From an uncultured Erysipelotrichaceae bacterium (GTDB lineage Bacteria; Bacillota_I; Bacilli_A; Erysipelotrichales; Erysipelotrichaceae): DNA of 40,016 nt. The translations under genes and the position numbers were made by a program. The notes beneath the pieces are model-generated. The model saw only the letters and a list, made by a program, of their open reading frames with translations, made no database searches and was not told where the DNA came from. The DNA is taken from NCBI GenBank assembly GCA_934699415.1, contig CAKUWO010000008.1, positions 1 through 40,016 of the forward strand. Direction: 5' to 3'. Shown piece after piece: positions 9,180 through 17,128 of this stretch; the stretch's first letter is position 1; each line of letters starts with the position of its first letter.

Positions 9180-10102
9180 AAAGACCATTTATTATCGATT
9201 GTGATACCGGAACAGATGATGCCATTGCGATTTGTGCAGCAATGGGATGTGAAGAAGTTGAAATTGTAGGAATTACATCTGTTAATGGTAACGTTGCTGA
9301 AAAATATACTTCAACAAATAACTTAAATCTTGTTGAATATCTCGATAAAGATATTCCAGTATGCCATGGAGCTGTCTTCCCAATCGCTGAAACATGCATT
9401 CATAGTGCTAGTTCAACTCATGGTGCAACTGGTTTAGGTAATGTTATTTTGCCTCAAGCAACAAAAAAAGAGTTCGAAAAGCAAATTTCCTCTCGTTTTA
9501 TTTATGAAAGCGCTTTACAATATAAAGGGGAACTTGAATTATTAGTTGTTGGACCGATGACTAACATCGCTTTAGCTATTGTTCAATACCCTGAGCTTGT
9601 AAGCCTCATTAAGCATATCTACTTTATGGGTGGTGCTGTATGGGGTGGCAATTGCTCTACAACTGCTGAATTCAATATTTGGGAAGATCCTGAAGCTGCT
9701 CATGTTGTATTTACATCTGGTATCCCTTTAACAATGGTTGGTCTTGATGTAACTTTAAAAGCAACAATGCAGAGAGAAGATGTAATTGCTTTACGTGCTA
9801 ATAACACTAAAGCAAGCAACTTCTGCGCTGATATTCTTGATTTCATGTTTGATAGATGTGAAAAGGGTGGCGAAGATACTGTTATGCATGATGCTTTAGC
9901 ATTTGCTGCAGCTATTATCCCAGATTGCATGAAATATCAAGATTATTTCATGGATGTTGAATGCCGTGGTGACTTTACAAGAGGTCATACATATGCAGAT
10001 ATTTATAATCGCTCAGGTAAAAAGCCAAATGTCAGAGCAGCCCTTGAAGTAGATGTTCCTACTTTCCGTAAGTGGCTTGTTGAACAAATCAACAAGGCAT
10101 AG
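9176..10102 (+). CDS. Nucleoside hydrolase (IunH/RihA family), copy 2
   Basis: Tandem paralogue of the preceding gene, 308 residues, with the same order of motifs: DCDTGTDDA, HGATGLGN, GPMTNIALAIVQYPE, MGGAVWGGNCSTTAEFNIW and MHDALAFAAAI. The active site looks intact, with all four aspartates of DxDxGxDD and the late His-Asp pair. The differences from copy 1 lie mainly in the substrate-proximal loops and C-terminal third, which suggests divergent base or sugar preference (purine versus pyrimidine, for example) and not simple dosage. That is inference. It is translationally coupled to copy 1 through ATGA. Confidence 0.92.
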   Translation: MKRPFIIDCDTGTDDAIAICAAMGCEEVEIVGITSVNGNVAEKYTSTNNLNLVEYLDKDIPVCHGAVFPIAETCIHSASSTHGATGLGNVILPQATKKEFEKQISSRFIYESALQYKGELELLVVGPMTNIALAIVQYPELVSLIKHIYFMGGAVWGGNCSTTAEFNIWEDPEAAHVVFTSGIPLTMVGLDVTLKATMQREDVIALRANNTKASNFCADILDFMFDRCEKGGEDTVMHDALAFAAAIIPDCMKYQDYFMDVECRGDFTRGHTYADIYNRSGKKPNVRAALEVDVPTFRKWLVEQINKA

Positions 10103-10104
10103 TC

Positions 10105-11454
10105 ATGACTATCGTTAAGGACAAAGACTTTTACAAACAATTATTTAGACTTACCTTTCCGATTATCTTGCAACAGTTATTAAGAATCTCAGTAAATACT
10201 ATTGATTCCATTATGATCGGTAGTATTGATCAGGTTCAAATGTCAGCCATCTCTCAAGCTAACCAAGTATTCTTCATCTTCTACACAATGTGTTCAGGAT
10301 TATCAGTAGGATGTTGCGTTCTTGTGGCACAATATTGGGGCAAAAGAGATAGAGAATCAATTTCAACTATTATCGCTCATGGCATTAGAGCTATTACTCT
10401 TCTTGGAGTAGTTGTTTCGCTTATTGTTATGAGCTTCCCAGAAGCCTTCATGCGTATTTATGCATCTGATGCTGAAATTATTGCCTTAGGTGCTAATTAC
10501 TTAAGAAAGGTTGCCTTGATGTATACGGCCTGCGGTATCTCGGTCATGTTGTTTGGAGCGAGTCGTGGGGTGGAGCAGGTACGCATTATCCTCTTCACTA
10601 ACATCATCTCCTACAGTGTTAATATTTTCCTTGATTATGCTTTAATCTTTGGTGCATTCTCACTTCCTAAAATGGGACTTGATGGAGTAGCACTGGGAAC
10701 AATCATTGCACGCTATGTCGAATTAATTGTTTGTGGAGCATTCTTTCTCAAAGATGAAAATGTTCCATTTACCTTTAAAGATTTAAAACGCAGTGATCCT
10801 TCATTACGCAAAGACTTCTTAAAGGTAAGCGCGCCAATTGTGGCACATGAAATTGTATGGTCTCTTGGTACATCATCCTGTTCGATGATTACTGGGCAAC
10901 TAGGTAAATCGGTAGTTGCAGGATATAACGTTGAGACTGTCTTCTATGATTTATGTGCTAGCGTTGGTAATGGTTTCAATTCAGCTTGTTCAGTTGTAAT
11001 TGGAACTACCCTTGGTAGAGGAGAAAAAGAAAAAGCTAAAGAAGAAGCTAAGACAATGTTACTGATGGCACTTGTTGTTGGTATTGGACTTGGTATGGTT
11101 ACCTTCTTTGGCAAAGAAGCCTTCCTCTCACTTTATTCACTTGATGTAGCAGCTAGAGCTTATGCCTTACAGTTTATGAATGTCATTTCATGCATTTGGC
11201 CATTCTCAATGTTGGAGATGATCGGCATGATTGCCATATTAAGAGCTGGAGGCGAAGGACATATTGGTTTCTATACTGATATTGTTGTCATGTGGTGCAT
11301 TTCGATTCCACTTGCTGCCTATTGTGCCTTCTCACTTCACACAGAACCTTGGATTGTTGTTGCTATTATCAAAAACATCATCGTTCTTGAAGCGTTAGTT
11401 GGTGTAGCAAGAGTATTGTCATTTAAGTGGATTAAAGATTTAACTAGGAACTAA
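10105..11454 (+). CDS. MATE family efflux transporter in the nucleoside operon
   Basis: A 449-residue polytopic membrane protein with about 12 predicted helices in the two-lobed MATE pattern. The N-terminal LFRLTFPIILQQLL and VNTIDSIMIGSID segments are typical of NorM/DinF-like members. It begins 2 bases after the second nucleoside hydrolase, with only a weak ribosome site, so coupling is likely. MATE proteins export drugs or metabolites against Na+ or H+. The placement suggests removal of a salvage by-product such as a purine base or a toxic analogue, but substrate cannot be deduced. A patch around 10520-10615 is visibly richer in G and C than its surroundings. The gene is followed by a small hairpin and then the lipoprotein gene. 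Confidence 0.88.
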   Translation: MTIVKDKDFYKQLFRLTFPIILQQLLRISVNTIDSIMIGSIDQVQMSAISQANQVFFIFYTMCSGLSVGCCVLVAQYWGKRDRESISTIIAHGIRAITLLGVVVSLIVMSFPEAFMRIYASDAEIIALGANYLRKVALMYTACGISVMLFGASRGVEQVRIILFTNIISYSVNIFLDYALIFGAFSLPKMGLDGVALGTIIARYVELIVCGAFFLKDENVPFTFKDLKRSDPSLRKDFLKVSAPIVAHEIVWSLGTSSCSMITGQLGKSVVAGYNVETVFYDLCASVGNGFNSACSVVIGTTLGRGEKEKAKEEAKTMLLMALVVGIGLGMVTFFGKEAFLSLYSLDVAARAYALQFMNVISCIWPFSMLEMIGMIAILRAGGEGHIGFYTDIVVMWCISIPLAAYCAFSLHTEPWIVVAIIKNIIVLEALVGVARVLSFKWIKDLTRN

Positions 11455-11468
11455 CTTCTGAAAGAAGT
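11454..11468 (+). other. Small intercistronic hairpin
   Basis: ACTTCT-gaa-AGAAGT makes a 6-bp stem just after the MATE stop codon, without a following T run. It is too weak for a terminator; it may stabilise or mark a processing site before the highly expressed lipoprotein gene. Confidence 0.3.
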
Positions 11469-11497
11469 GTATATAGTTCAAGAAAAGGAGAAAAGAA

Positions 11498-12595
11498 ATG
11501 AAGAAATTATTTTCTGTTCTTGTAGTTCTTCTCTTAACTCTTTCACTTGCTGCTTGCGGTGAAAAGAAAGAAGAACCAAAGAACACAACCGACAGTGACG
11601 ACTCAAAACTCCGTATTGCTTATGTAGTAGGAAACCTTGGAGATAAATCATTCTCTGATAGCGGTGAAGTTGGTATGAACACTCTCCGTAAAGAAGGTTA
11701 CGATGTTAAGACTATCGAAACACAGTCTGATGCTGCTAAGTATGAAGACTATATCCTCGATGCTATTGAAAGTGGATATAACTTAATCCTCGCTTCTGAA
11801 ACATACTATGACGTTTGCAAGAAGGTTGCTCTTGAAAACCCAGAAGTTAAGTTTGTTATTTTCGATGCTATGAGAGATCCAGAAGAATTACCTGAAAATA
11901 TGGCAGTAATCTTCTATGCTCAGAATGAAGGTTCTTACCTTGTTGGTTACATGGCTGCTGCTATGTCACAAACTGGTACAATCGCTGTAAACCTTGGTAT
12001 TGCTAACCCAGTATTAGCTGACTTCGTTACAGGTTATGCTAACGGTGCTAAAGACTGGTCAGCAGCAAATGGCAAAGATACAAAAGTTATCGTAGCTGAA
12101 GTAGGTTCATGGACTGACCCAGCTAAGATGAAGACTATCACTCTTGATCAGGCTGCTAACAGCAAAGCTGACGTATTCTATGGTGTAGCTGGTGGTTCAG
12201 GCGACGGTATCTTCGAAGCTTGTCTTGAAACAGGTACTTGGGCTATCGGTGTTGACTCAGACCAGTATCAGTTATTCAAAGATTCAAAGAACCCAGAAAT
12301 GGCAGATGTTATCTTAACTTCTATGCTTAAAGAAGTTGGTAACTCATTAGTAGCAATCGTTCATTCAATCGCTAATGGCGAAGACGTTTGGAAGAAGACT
12401 CAGACTCTTGGTTTAGCTGTAGATGCTGTAGGTTATGTTGATAATGAATTCTTCCAAGAACATGTACCAGCAGAAGTACGCGAAGCAATGGCTGAAGCTG
12501 CTGCTAAGATTAAGTCTGGTGAATTAAAAGTTAAGTCATATTTCGATTTCGCTAATGAAGACGAATATCGTGAATATGTTGGCTTAAACAAATAA
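11498..12595 (+). CDS. BMP/PnrA-family nucleoside-binding lipoprotein
   Basis: Substrate-binding lipoprotein of a BMP-type ABC importer. A 19-residue signal peptide ends in the lipobox LAAC, with the lipidated cysteine at residue 20, followed by a charged linker rich in E, K and D. The mature part (RIAYVVGNLGDKSFSDSGEVGMNTL) is the typical start of PnrA/BmpA-like folds. The family includes TmpC/PnrA of Treponema, which binds purine nucleosides. Together with deoD, two nucleoside hydrolases and NupABC-like transport genes, nucleoside binding is the best call. An AAAAGGAGAAA ribosome site precedes it. Codon use is strongly biased, as expected for an abundant protein. Confidence 0.92.
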   Translation: MKKLFSVLVVLLLTLSLAACGEKKEEPKNTTDSDDSKLRIAYVVGNLGDKSFSDSGEVGMNTLRKEGYDVKTIETQSDAAKYEDYILDAIESGYNLILASETYYDVCKKVALENPEVKFVIFDAMRDPEELPENMAVIFYAQNEGSYLVGYMAAAMSQTGTIAVNLGIANPVLADFVTGYANGAKDWSAANGKDTKVIVAEVGSWTDPAKMKTITLDQAANSKADVFYGVAGGSGDGIFEACLETGTWAIGVDSDQYQLFKDSKNPEMADVILTSMLKEVGNSLVAIVHSIANGEDVWKKTQTLGLAVDAVGYVDNEFFQEHVPAEVREAMAEAAAKIKSGELKVKSYFDFANEDEYREYVGLNK

Positions 12596-12626
12596 GCTTT
12601 AATTAAACAAAAGAAATGAAAATGGT

Positions 12627-12658
12627 AAAAGGGGACGCGATCCCGTCCCCTTTTATTT
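12627..12658 (+). terminator. Intra-operon terminator/attenuator
   Basis: A perfect 11-bp GC-rich stem (AAAAGGGGACG / CGTCCCCTTTT, loop CGATCC) followed by a T-rich stretch TTTTATTTTATT. It stands between the lipoprotein gene and the ATPase gene, so it would lower expression of the transporter body relative to the binding protein. Confidence 0.8.
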
Positions 12659-12696
12659 TATTGAATGTAAGTACGAAGTTACCAAAGGGGGTAAAT

Positions 12697-14247
12697 ATGG
12701 CAGAAGAAGTACTGCGAATGCAAGGGATTACAAAGATATACCCCAATGGCTTTATGGCCAATAAGGATATCACATTTGGTATTGGCGCCAACGAGATACA
12801 TGCCCTCGTAGGTGAAAACGGCGCCGGTAAAACAACTTTAATGAAGATTCTTTTTGGTATGGAAGATCACCAAGAAGGCTCTATTTTTGTCAATGGGAAA
12901 GAGGAAAAAATCGCGAATCCTCTGGATGCAATTGCGAAAGGTATTGGTATGGTGCATCAGCACTTCATGCTTTTACCATCACTTACTGTTGCTGAGAACG
13001 TAACATTAGGTGTAGAGCCAATGAAAAATGGCTTATATGACTTCGAAGGTGCTGTTCGTGCAACCCAAGAGATTGCCGATAAGTACAACTTTAAGATTAA
13101 CGCTCGTATGAAGGTTAGAGACTGCTCTGTTGCACAGATGCAGAAGATTGAAATTCTTAAAGCCTTAATTAAAGGCGCTAAGATTTTAATCCTTGATGAG
13201 CCTACTGCAGTATTAACTCCTCAAGAAACAGATGAACTCTTTGAGCAGTTATTCACATTAAGAGATTCAGGTGTATCAGTTATCTTCATTTCACATAAAC
13301 TTGAAGAAGTTATGCGTATTTGCAGCCGCGTTACGGTATTACGTCGTGGTAAATGCATGGGTACATTTGATACTGAAGGCTTAGATGAATCTAAGATTTC
13401 ACGCTTAATGGTAGGTCGTGATGTTGTCTTAAAGATTGATAAAGAAGAACCTAAATTAGGAAATCCAATCCTTGAAATCAAGGATCTTGTACGTATAAAT
13501 AGCTATGGTATTCATGTCTTAGATGGTGTTAGCTTCACATTACGTGGTGGCGAGGTTATCGGTATTGCTGGTGTTGAAGGTAATGGTCAGACTGAATTAT
13601 CAGAAGTATTATCAGGTCTTGAAGAATTTACTTCAGGCGATGTTGTCCTCAATGGAACATCTATTATTGGTAAATCAGTTCATGAAATTCGTAAATTAGG
13701 TATGGCTTATATCGCTGAAGACCGTATGGTTGAAGGTGTAGCTGGTGAAATGTCTATTGAAATGAATATGATGGCAGATCGCTTCGATAAACCTGAATTC
13801 CGTAAAGGAATGTTTGTTGATTCTAAGAAAATTAGAAAACAATGCGAAGAATATATTAAAGAATTTGAAATTGCTTGTGATGGTCCGGACCAGCCAACAA
13901 GAATGTTATCAGGTGGTAACATTCAGAAAGTAGTTGTCGCTCGTGAATTTACAAGTGGTGCTAACTTCCTTTTGGCTAACCAACCAACACGTGGTATTGA
14001 CGTTGGTACTGCCGAAATGATTCGTAAGACAATTGTTAAGAAGACTCGTGAAGAAAATACTGGAACCATTCTTATTTCAGCTGACTTAAATGAAGTAATT
14101 GAATGTTCAGATCGTCTTCTTGTTATGAGAGATGGTAGAGTAGTAGCTGCCTTCCCTAAGGCAAGTGAAGTATCTGAGGAACTCCTTGGTGAATATATGT
14201 TAGGTCTTAAGGAAATGAGCAAAGAAGAAATGGAGGGCTTACTATGA
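12697..14247 (+). CDS. Nucleoside ABC transporter, double ATPase subunit (NupA/YufO-like)
   Basis: Energises uptake by the two permeases that follow. Its 516 residues contain two ABC domains. Domain 1 has Walker A GENGAGKTT, an atypical signature (CSVAQMQKIEI instead of LSGGQ) and Walker B ILILDEPT. Domain 2 has the degenerate Walker A GVEGNGQTE, an intact MLSGGNIQKVV signature and LLANQPTRGID in place of Walker B. This asymmetry is usual for sugar/nucleoside importers of the RbsA/YufO type. I chose the ATG at 12697, preceded by AAAGGGGGT, because the frame further upstream translates the terminator hairpin. The stop overlaps the next gene by 4 bases. Confidence 0.92.
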   Translation: MAEEVLRMQGITKIYPNGFMANKDITFGIGANEIHALVGENGAGKTTLMKILFGMEDHQEGSIFVNGKEEKIANPLDAIAKGIGMVHQHFMLLPSLTVAENVTLGVEPMKNGLYDFEGAVRATQEIADKYNFKINARMKVRDCSVAQMQKIEILKALIKGAKILILDEPTAVLTPQETDELFEQLFTLRDSGVSVIFISHKLEEVMRICSRVTVLRRGKCMGTFDTEGLDESKISRLMVGRDVVLKIDKEEPKLGNPILEIKDLVRINSYGIHVLDGVSFTLRGGEVIGIAGVEGNGQTELSEVLSGLEEFTSGDVVLNGTSIIGKSVHEIRKLGMAYIAEDRMVEGVAGEMSIEMNMMADRFDKPEFRKGMFVDSKKIRKQCEEYIKEFEIACDGPDQPTRMLSGGNIQKVVVAREFTSGANFLLANQPTRGIDVGTAEMIRKTIVKKTREENTGTILISADLNEVIECSDRLLVMRDGRVVAAFPKASEVSEELLGEYMLGLKEMSKEEMEGLL

Positions 14248-15323
14248 ACAAAACCAGAAAAATTGAATTGTTGATGGAAACGGTTCGTGTCTTTGCCGGC
14301 CTTGCAATTGCTTATCTTGTTGCGCTTCTTATCTTATTTTTAGTATCTGATGAACCAGTTTATATCATTAAACAGTTCATCTTAGGACCTTTCTCTTCAC
14401 CACGCAGAATTGGTTCTATCATTAACTTAGCTGTACCTTTCACTATCTGTGGACTTTCAATGTGCTTCATGTATGCTGTTAACAAATTCAACCTTATTGG
14501 TGAATCAATCTTCATGTTATCAGGATGCATTATCACTTGGGTTGGTCTCTCATTAGCTAAGTTCAATTTACCGATGGCTGTAATGGTTCCATTACTCTTG
14601 GTTGTTGGTGCAATTGTTGGTGTTGCCTTAGCTTTCATTCCAGCTATTATGGATAAAAAGCTAAACGCAAACGTTGTTGTTGTATCCTTAATGTTAAACT
14701 CTGCTGTTGCTCAGCTTGCACTTTGGATTCTTCGTTATAAGATGAAAGATTCAACAATTGCTTTCGTTGGTTCTTACGAAACACCAGCTTCAATGCAACT
14801 TCCAAGATTATTTGGCAGCTTCCGTATTAGCTTTGGCGTCGTTATTGCAGCTATTGCTGTTATCTTAGTATCAATCCTCTTCTCTAAAACACCATTTGGT
14901 TGGAAGATGAGACTTGTAGGTAGTAACCCACGCTTTGCTACAACTGTTGGTTTAAGCACATTAGGCATTTCTTTTGCTGCTCAGCTTGCAGGTGGTGCTT
15001 TAGCTGGTATTGGTGGTGCTACTGAAATTATGTCAAACTATACCCGTTTCCAATGGGTTGCAACAACGCAACATGGTTTCGATGGACTTTTAGCTGCTGT
15101 ACTTGCTAGAAGAAAACCAATTTTAGTACCTATCGGTGCTTTATTCTTAGCTTATATTAGAATTGGCGCTGACGTTGTTAATACTACTGGTGATATTCCA
15201 TATGAATTTATTACTGTTATTCAAGGCTTAATTATTCTTCTTGTAGGTGCTGAGTCATTCCTATCAGGTGTTAAGAATAAGATGATCTTCAGTGCAGTTG
15301 AAAAAGAACAGGAGGCTAAATAA
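14244..15323 (+). CDS. Nucleoside ABC transporter permease 1 (NupB/YufP-like)
   Basis: Integral membrane permease of the BPD_transp_2 type, 359 residues, with about 9-10 hydrophobic helices. The segment GWKMRLVGSNPRFATTVGLS resembles the coupling region RAVGxNxxAAxxxGI that contacts the ATPase. The downstream GALAGIGGATEI glycine-rich helix is also typical. The N-terminal cytoplasmic end is short. It starts inside the ATPase gene (ATGA) and its stop shares one base with the next start, so all three subunits should be made in step. It would pair with the second permease as a heterodimer for nucleoside import. Confidence 0.9.
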   Translation: MNKTRKIELLMETVRVFAGLAIAYLVALLILFLVSDEPVYIIKQFILGPFSSPRRIGSIINLAVPFTICGLSMCFMYAVNKFNLIGESIFMLSGCIITWVGLSLAKFNLPMAVMVPLLLVVGAIVGVALAFIPAIMDKKLNANVVVVSLMLNSAVAQLALWILRYKMKDSTIAFVGSYETPASMQLPRLFGSFRISFGVVIAAIAVILVSILFSKTPFGWKMRLVGSNPRFATTVGLSTLGISFAAQLAGGALAGIGGATEIMSNYTRFQWVATTQHGFDGLLAAVLARRKPILVPIGALFLAYIRIGADVVNTTGDIPYEFITVIQGLIILLVGAESFLSGVKNKMIFSAVEKEQEAK

Positions 15324-16258
15324 TGTCGATCGATTGGATTGCCTTTGTAGCCAATTCTATTAAAATGGCTACGCCGCTCGTCTTTGCGGCATTAGCTGCC
15401 TTAATTACCCGCAATGCCGGATTATTCAACATGGGTATTGAAGGTATGATTCTCTTCTCAGCATTAGGTGCTGTAACAAGTGCTCACTATTTAGGCAATG
15501 TTTGGGCTGGTTTAGCAGGTGGTATCTTGACAGGTGTTTTAACAGGTTTAATTATCGCTTTTGCCAATTTATCTGGTAAAACCGATTTATATCTGACCTG
15601 TATTGCCTTTAACTTAGCAGCAACTGGTGGCACTGTCTTCTTAATGTATTTAATGACAGGTGAAAAATCCACAACATCTGCTGCATTCCGTGCTTATCAG
15701 ATTCCTAATATTGATATTCCATTAATCAAAGATATTCCAGTTATTGGTCGTATCGTTTCAGGACAAAACTTATTAACTTACGTAGCTTTATTATCTGTAT
15801 GGGCTGTTTGGTTCCTCTTAAAGAAGACACGTATTGGTTTACGTATTCGCTCTGTTGGTGAAAACCCTAAAGCTGCTGAATCTGTAGGTATTTCTGTAAC
15901 TAAGATCGGTTATGTAGCATTCACTTTATGTGGTATCTTTGCGGGTCTTGCAGGAACATTTCTTTCAATGGCTTGGGTATCATTCTTCATGAAGGGTATG
16001 AGTAACGGTCGTGGTTATATTGGTTTATCAGCTCAGAATATGGCTAATGGATCACCTATTGGTTCAGCACTTGCATCATTATTATTTGGTGCATCTGACT
16101 CTTTAGCTACTTCTTTAAAATCACAGACTGGTTTCCCTACAGAATTCTTAGAAATGATTCCATATCTTGCTACAGTATTAGCTATTGTTATTACAAGCAT
16201 CCTTTCAATTGCTAAACGTAGAAGAATTGAAAAGGGTATTGAAAAAGCTTCAAAATAA
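15323..16258 (+). CDS. Nucleoside ABC transporter permease 2 (NupC/YufQ-like)
   Basis: Second permease subunit, 311 residues, paralogous to the preceding one. An early helix reads ITRNAGLFNMGIEGMILF, the hallmark of YufQ-type permeases (RxGxxNxGxEGxM). The coupling segment is IGLRIRSVGENPKAAESVGIS, followed by GIFAGLAGTFLSM. The C-terminal tail is basic (AKRRRIEKGIEKASK), consistent with the positive-inside rule. It is the last gene of the operon and is followed directly by a strong terminator. Confidence 0.9.
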   Translation: MSIDWIAFVANSIKMATPLVFAALAALITRNAGLFNMGIEGMILFSALGAVTSAHYLGNVWAGLAGGILTGVLTGLIIAFANLSGKTDLYLTCIAFNLAATGGTVFLMYLMTGEKSTTSAAFRAYQIPNIDIPLIKDIPVIGRIVSGQNLLTYVALLSVWAVWFLLKKTRIGLRIRSVGENPKAAESVGISVTKIGYVAFTLCGIFAGLAGTFLSMAWVSFFMKGMSNGRGYIGLSAQNMANGSPIGSALASLLFGASDSLATSLKSQTGFPTEFLEMIPYLATVLAIVITSILSIAKRRRIEKGIEKASK

Positions 16259-16265
16259 TTAAATT

Positions 16266-16293
16266 AAGAGCTAGGAAACTAGCTCTTTTTTGC
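16266..16293 (+). terminator. Terminator of the nucleoside operon
   Basis: AAGAGCTAG-gaaa-CTAGCTCTT, a perfect 9-bp stem capped by a GAAA tetraloop, is followed by TTTT. It lies 8 bases after the last permease stop. Confidence 0.9.
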
Positions 16294-16366
16294 GCTTGAT
16301 TTTATTTAATAAAGCAATTCTTTAATAAATATTTATAAAAATAGAGAACATATAAAACCCTAAATA

Positions 16367-16449
16367 AATAACATAACAAAGTTATAATATTGTTTTGTTA
16401 TTTCGTAGAAAATTAACATAACAGAGTTATAATCATGTTTTGTTAATTT
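16367..16449 (+). promoter_or_regulatory. Tandem palindromic promoter/operator repeats before the atp operon
   Basis: Two copies with a 45-base period lie in the gap 16259-16607. Copy 1 (16367-16402) pairs AATAACATAACAA with TTGTTTTGTTATT. Copy 2 (16410-16449) pairs AAATTAACATAACA with TGTTTTGTTAATTT. Each has a single mismatch, at the same place. Each copy holds ATAAC-N3-GTTAT fused to a TATAAT (16383-16388 and 16428-16433). This looks like two -10 boxes embedded in operators, so a bound regulator would occlude them. No good -35 is seen. Confidence 0.55.
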
Positions 16450-16490
16450 TTCATTTAATCATTGTAGATGAGTTGTAAAGATAGTGAATG

Positions 16491-16537
16491 TGATAACAAT
16501 ATAAATAATAACAACCATCCTCTATTAGCTGTTATCA
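16491..16537 (+). repeat. Inverted repeat in the atp leader
   Basis: TGATAACA (16491-16498) and TGTTATCA (16530-16537) form a perfect 8-bp inverted repeat with a 31-base spacer. If transcription starts at the upstream -10 boxes, it lies in the untranslated leader. The rest of the gap up to 16607 shows no ORF or further clear signal. Confidence 0.4.
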
Positions 16538-16607
16538 TTAGCTTACATAGCTTGCTAAGTCCTGTTAAAAGCTTGACTAGAAAGCCCATTTTTCATAGAA
16601 TTACCAT

Positions 16608-16775
16608 GTGAAAAAGGGGATTTTAATAATAGGGGTCGGTACGACGGTCGTTTTGATTTTCGCTATTGCTTTATATCTAGGTCTCCGTTTCCAGAGGGTT
16701 GCCTTAGGGATTTTTTGCGGGTTTCTGGCAGCTCTTATGTTTCTGTTTACAGCCGTAAAGGAGACCTTGAAATGA
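16608..16775 (+). CDS. Small two-helix membrane protein, AtpZ/AtpI-like
   Basis: A 55-residue ORF beginning with GTG that is missed if only ATG ORFs are considered. It encodes two hydrophobic stretches, ILIIGVGTTVVLIFAIALYL and VALGIFCGFLAALMFLFTAV, linked by GLRFQR. A small membrane protein at the head of an F-type ATPase operon is usually AtpZ or AtpI, implicated in c-ring assembly or Mg2+/Ca2+ transport. Its TGA overlaps the next gene's ATG (ATGA), which supports real translation. The start is uncertain: an in-frame stop at 16596 leaves GTG 16608 as the only common start codon, but it has no ribosome site. The good AAAAAGGGG lies inside the ORF, 9-10 bases before ATA codons. Confidence 0.6.
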   Translation: MKKGILIIGVGTTVVLIFAIALYLGLRFQRVALGIFCGFLAALMFLFTAVKETLK

Positions 16776-17128
16776 ACGTTGAAACAAAACGCAGTTTTAA
16801 GATCTCAACACTACTGCATCTTATTATAGTAGCTGTTGGTTTCTTCACAGATAAAACTATTACGGCAGGTGCACTTGTTTCACTTGTCTTTAATAGTGCT
16901 TATCTATTCTTTTTAAACCAATCAGTTACTGCGATGTTGGACCGTAGATCCGACAGTAAAGTTATGATTAATGGTTCTTATTCATTGCGCATGGCAATGC
17001 TTATAGCACCTATATTCATCGCAGCTGTATTACCAGAATATATCAACATGGTTGCAACATTAATTTGCTTTGTATGCGGCAAAGTTGCAATCATCTATCC
17101 GCATCTGAGAAAGAAGGAGATTTCATGA
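16772..17128 (+). CDS. AtpI-like membrane protein of the ATP synthase operon
   Basis: A 118-residue membrane protein with about four hydrophobic segments, including LLHLIIVAVGFFTD, AGALVSLVFNSAYLFFL and MLIAPIFIAAVLP, and a basic tail HLRKKEIS. Size, topology and its place just before atpB match AtpI, proposed to help assemble the c-ring. Sequence identity to known AtpI is not obvious by eye, so the call rests on context. The start at 16772 has the ribosome site AAAGGAGA and overlaps the preceding TGA. A longer frame from 16715 would overlap the small ORF and lacks a ribosome site. It overlaps atpB by ATGA. Confidence 0.65.
   Translation: MNVETKRSFKISTLLHLIIVAVGFFTDKTITAGALVSLVFNSAYLFFLNQSVTAMLDRRSDSKVMINGSYSLRMAMLIAPIFIAAVLPEYINMVATLICFVCGKVAIIYPHLRKKEIS

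Noticed and set aside
13221..14222. Antisense ORFs over the nucleoside ATPase gene
   Set aside because: They are shadows of a strongly conserved ABC ATPase frame, with no ribosome sites or motifs.
16259..16607. CRISPR-like repeats before the atp operon
   Set aside because: Only two copies, each a palindrome containing a -10 box, with no uniform spacers or cas genes.
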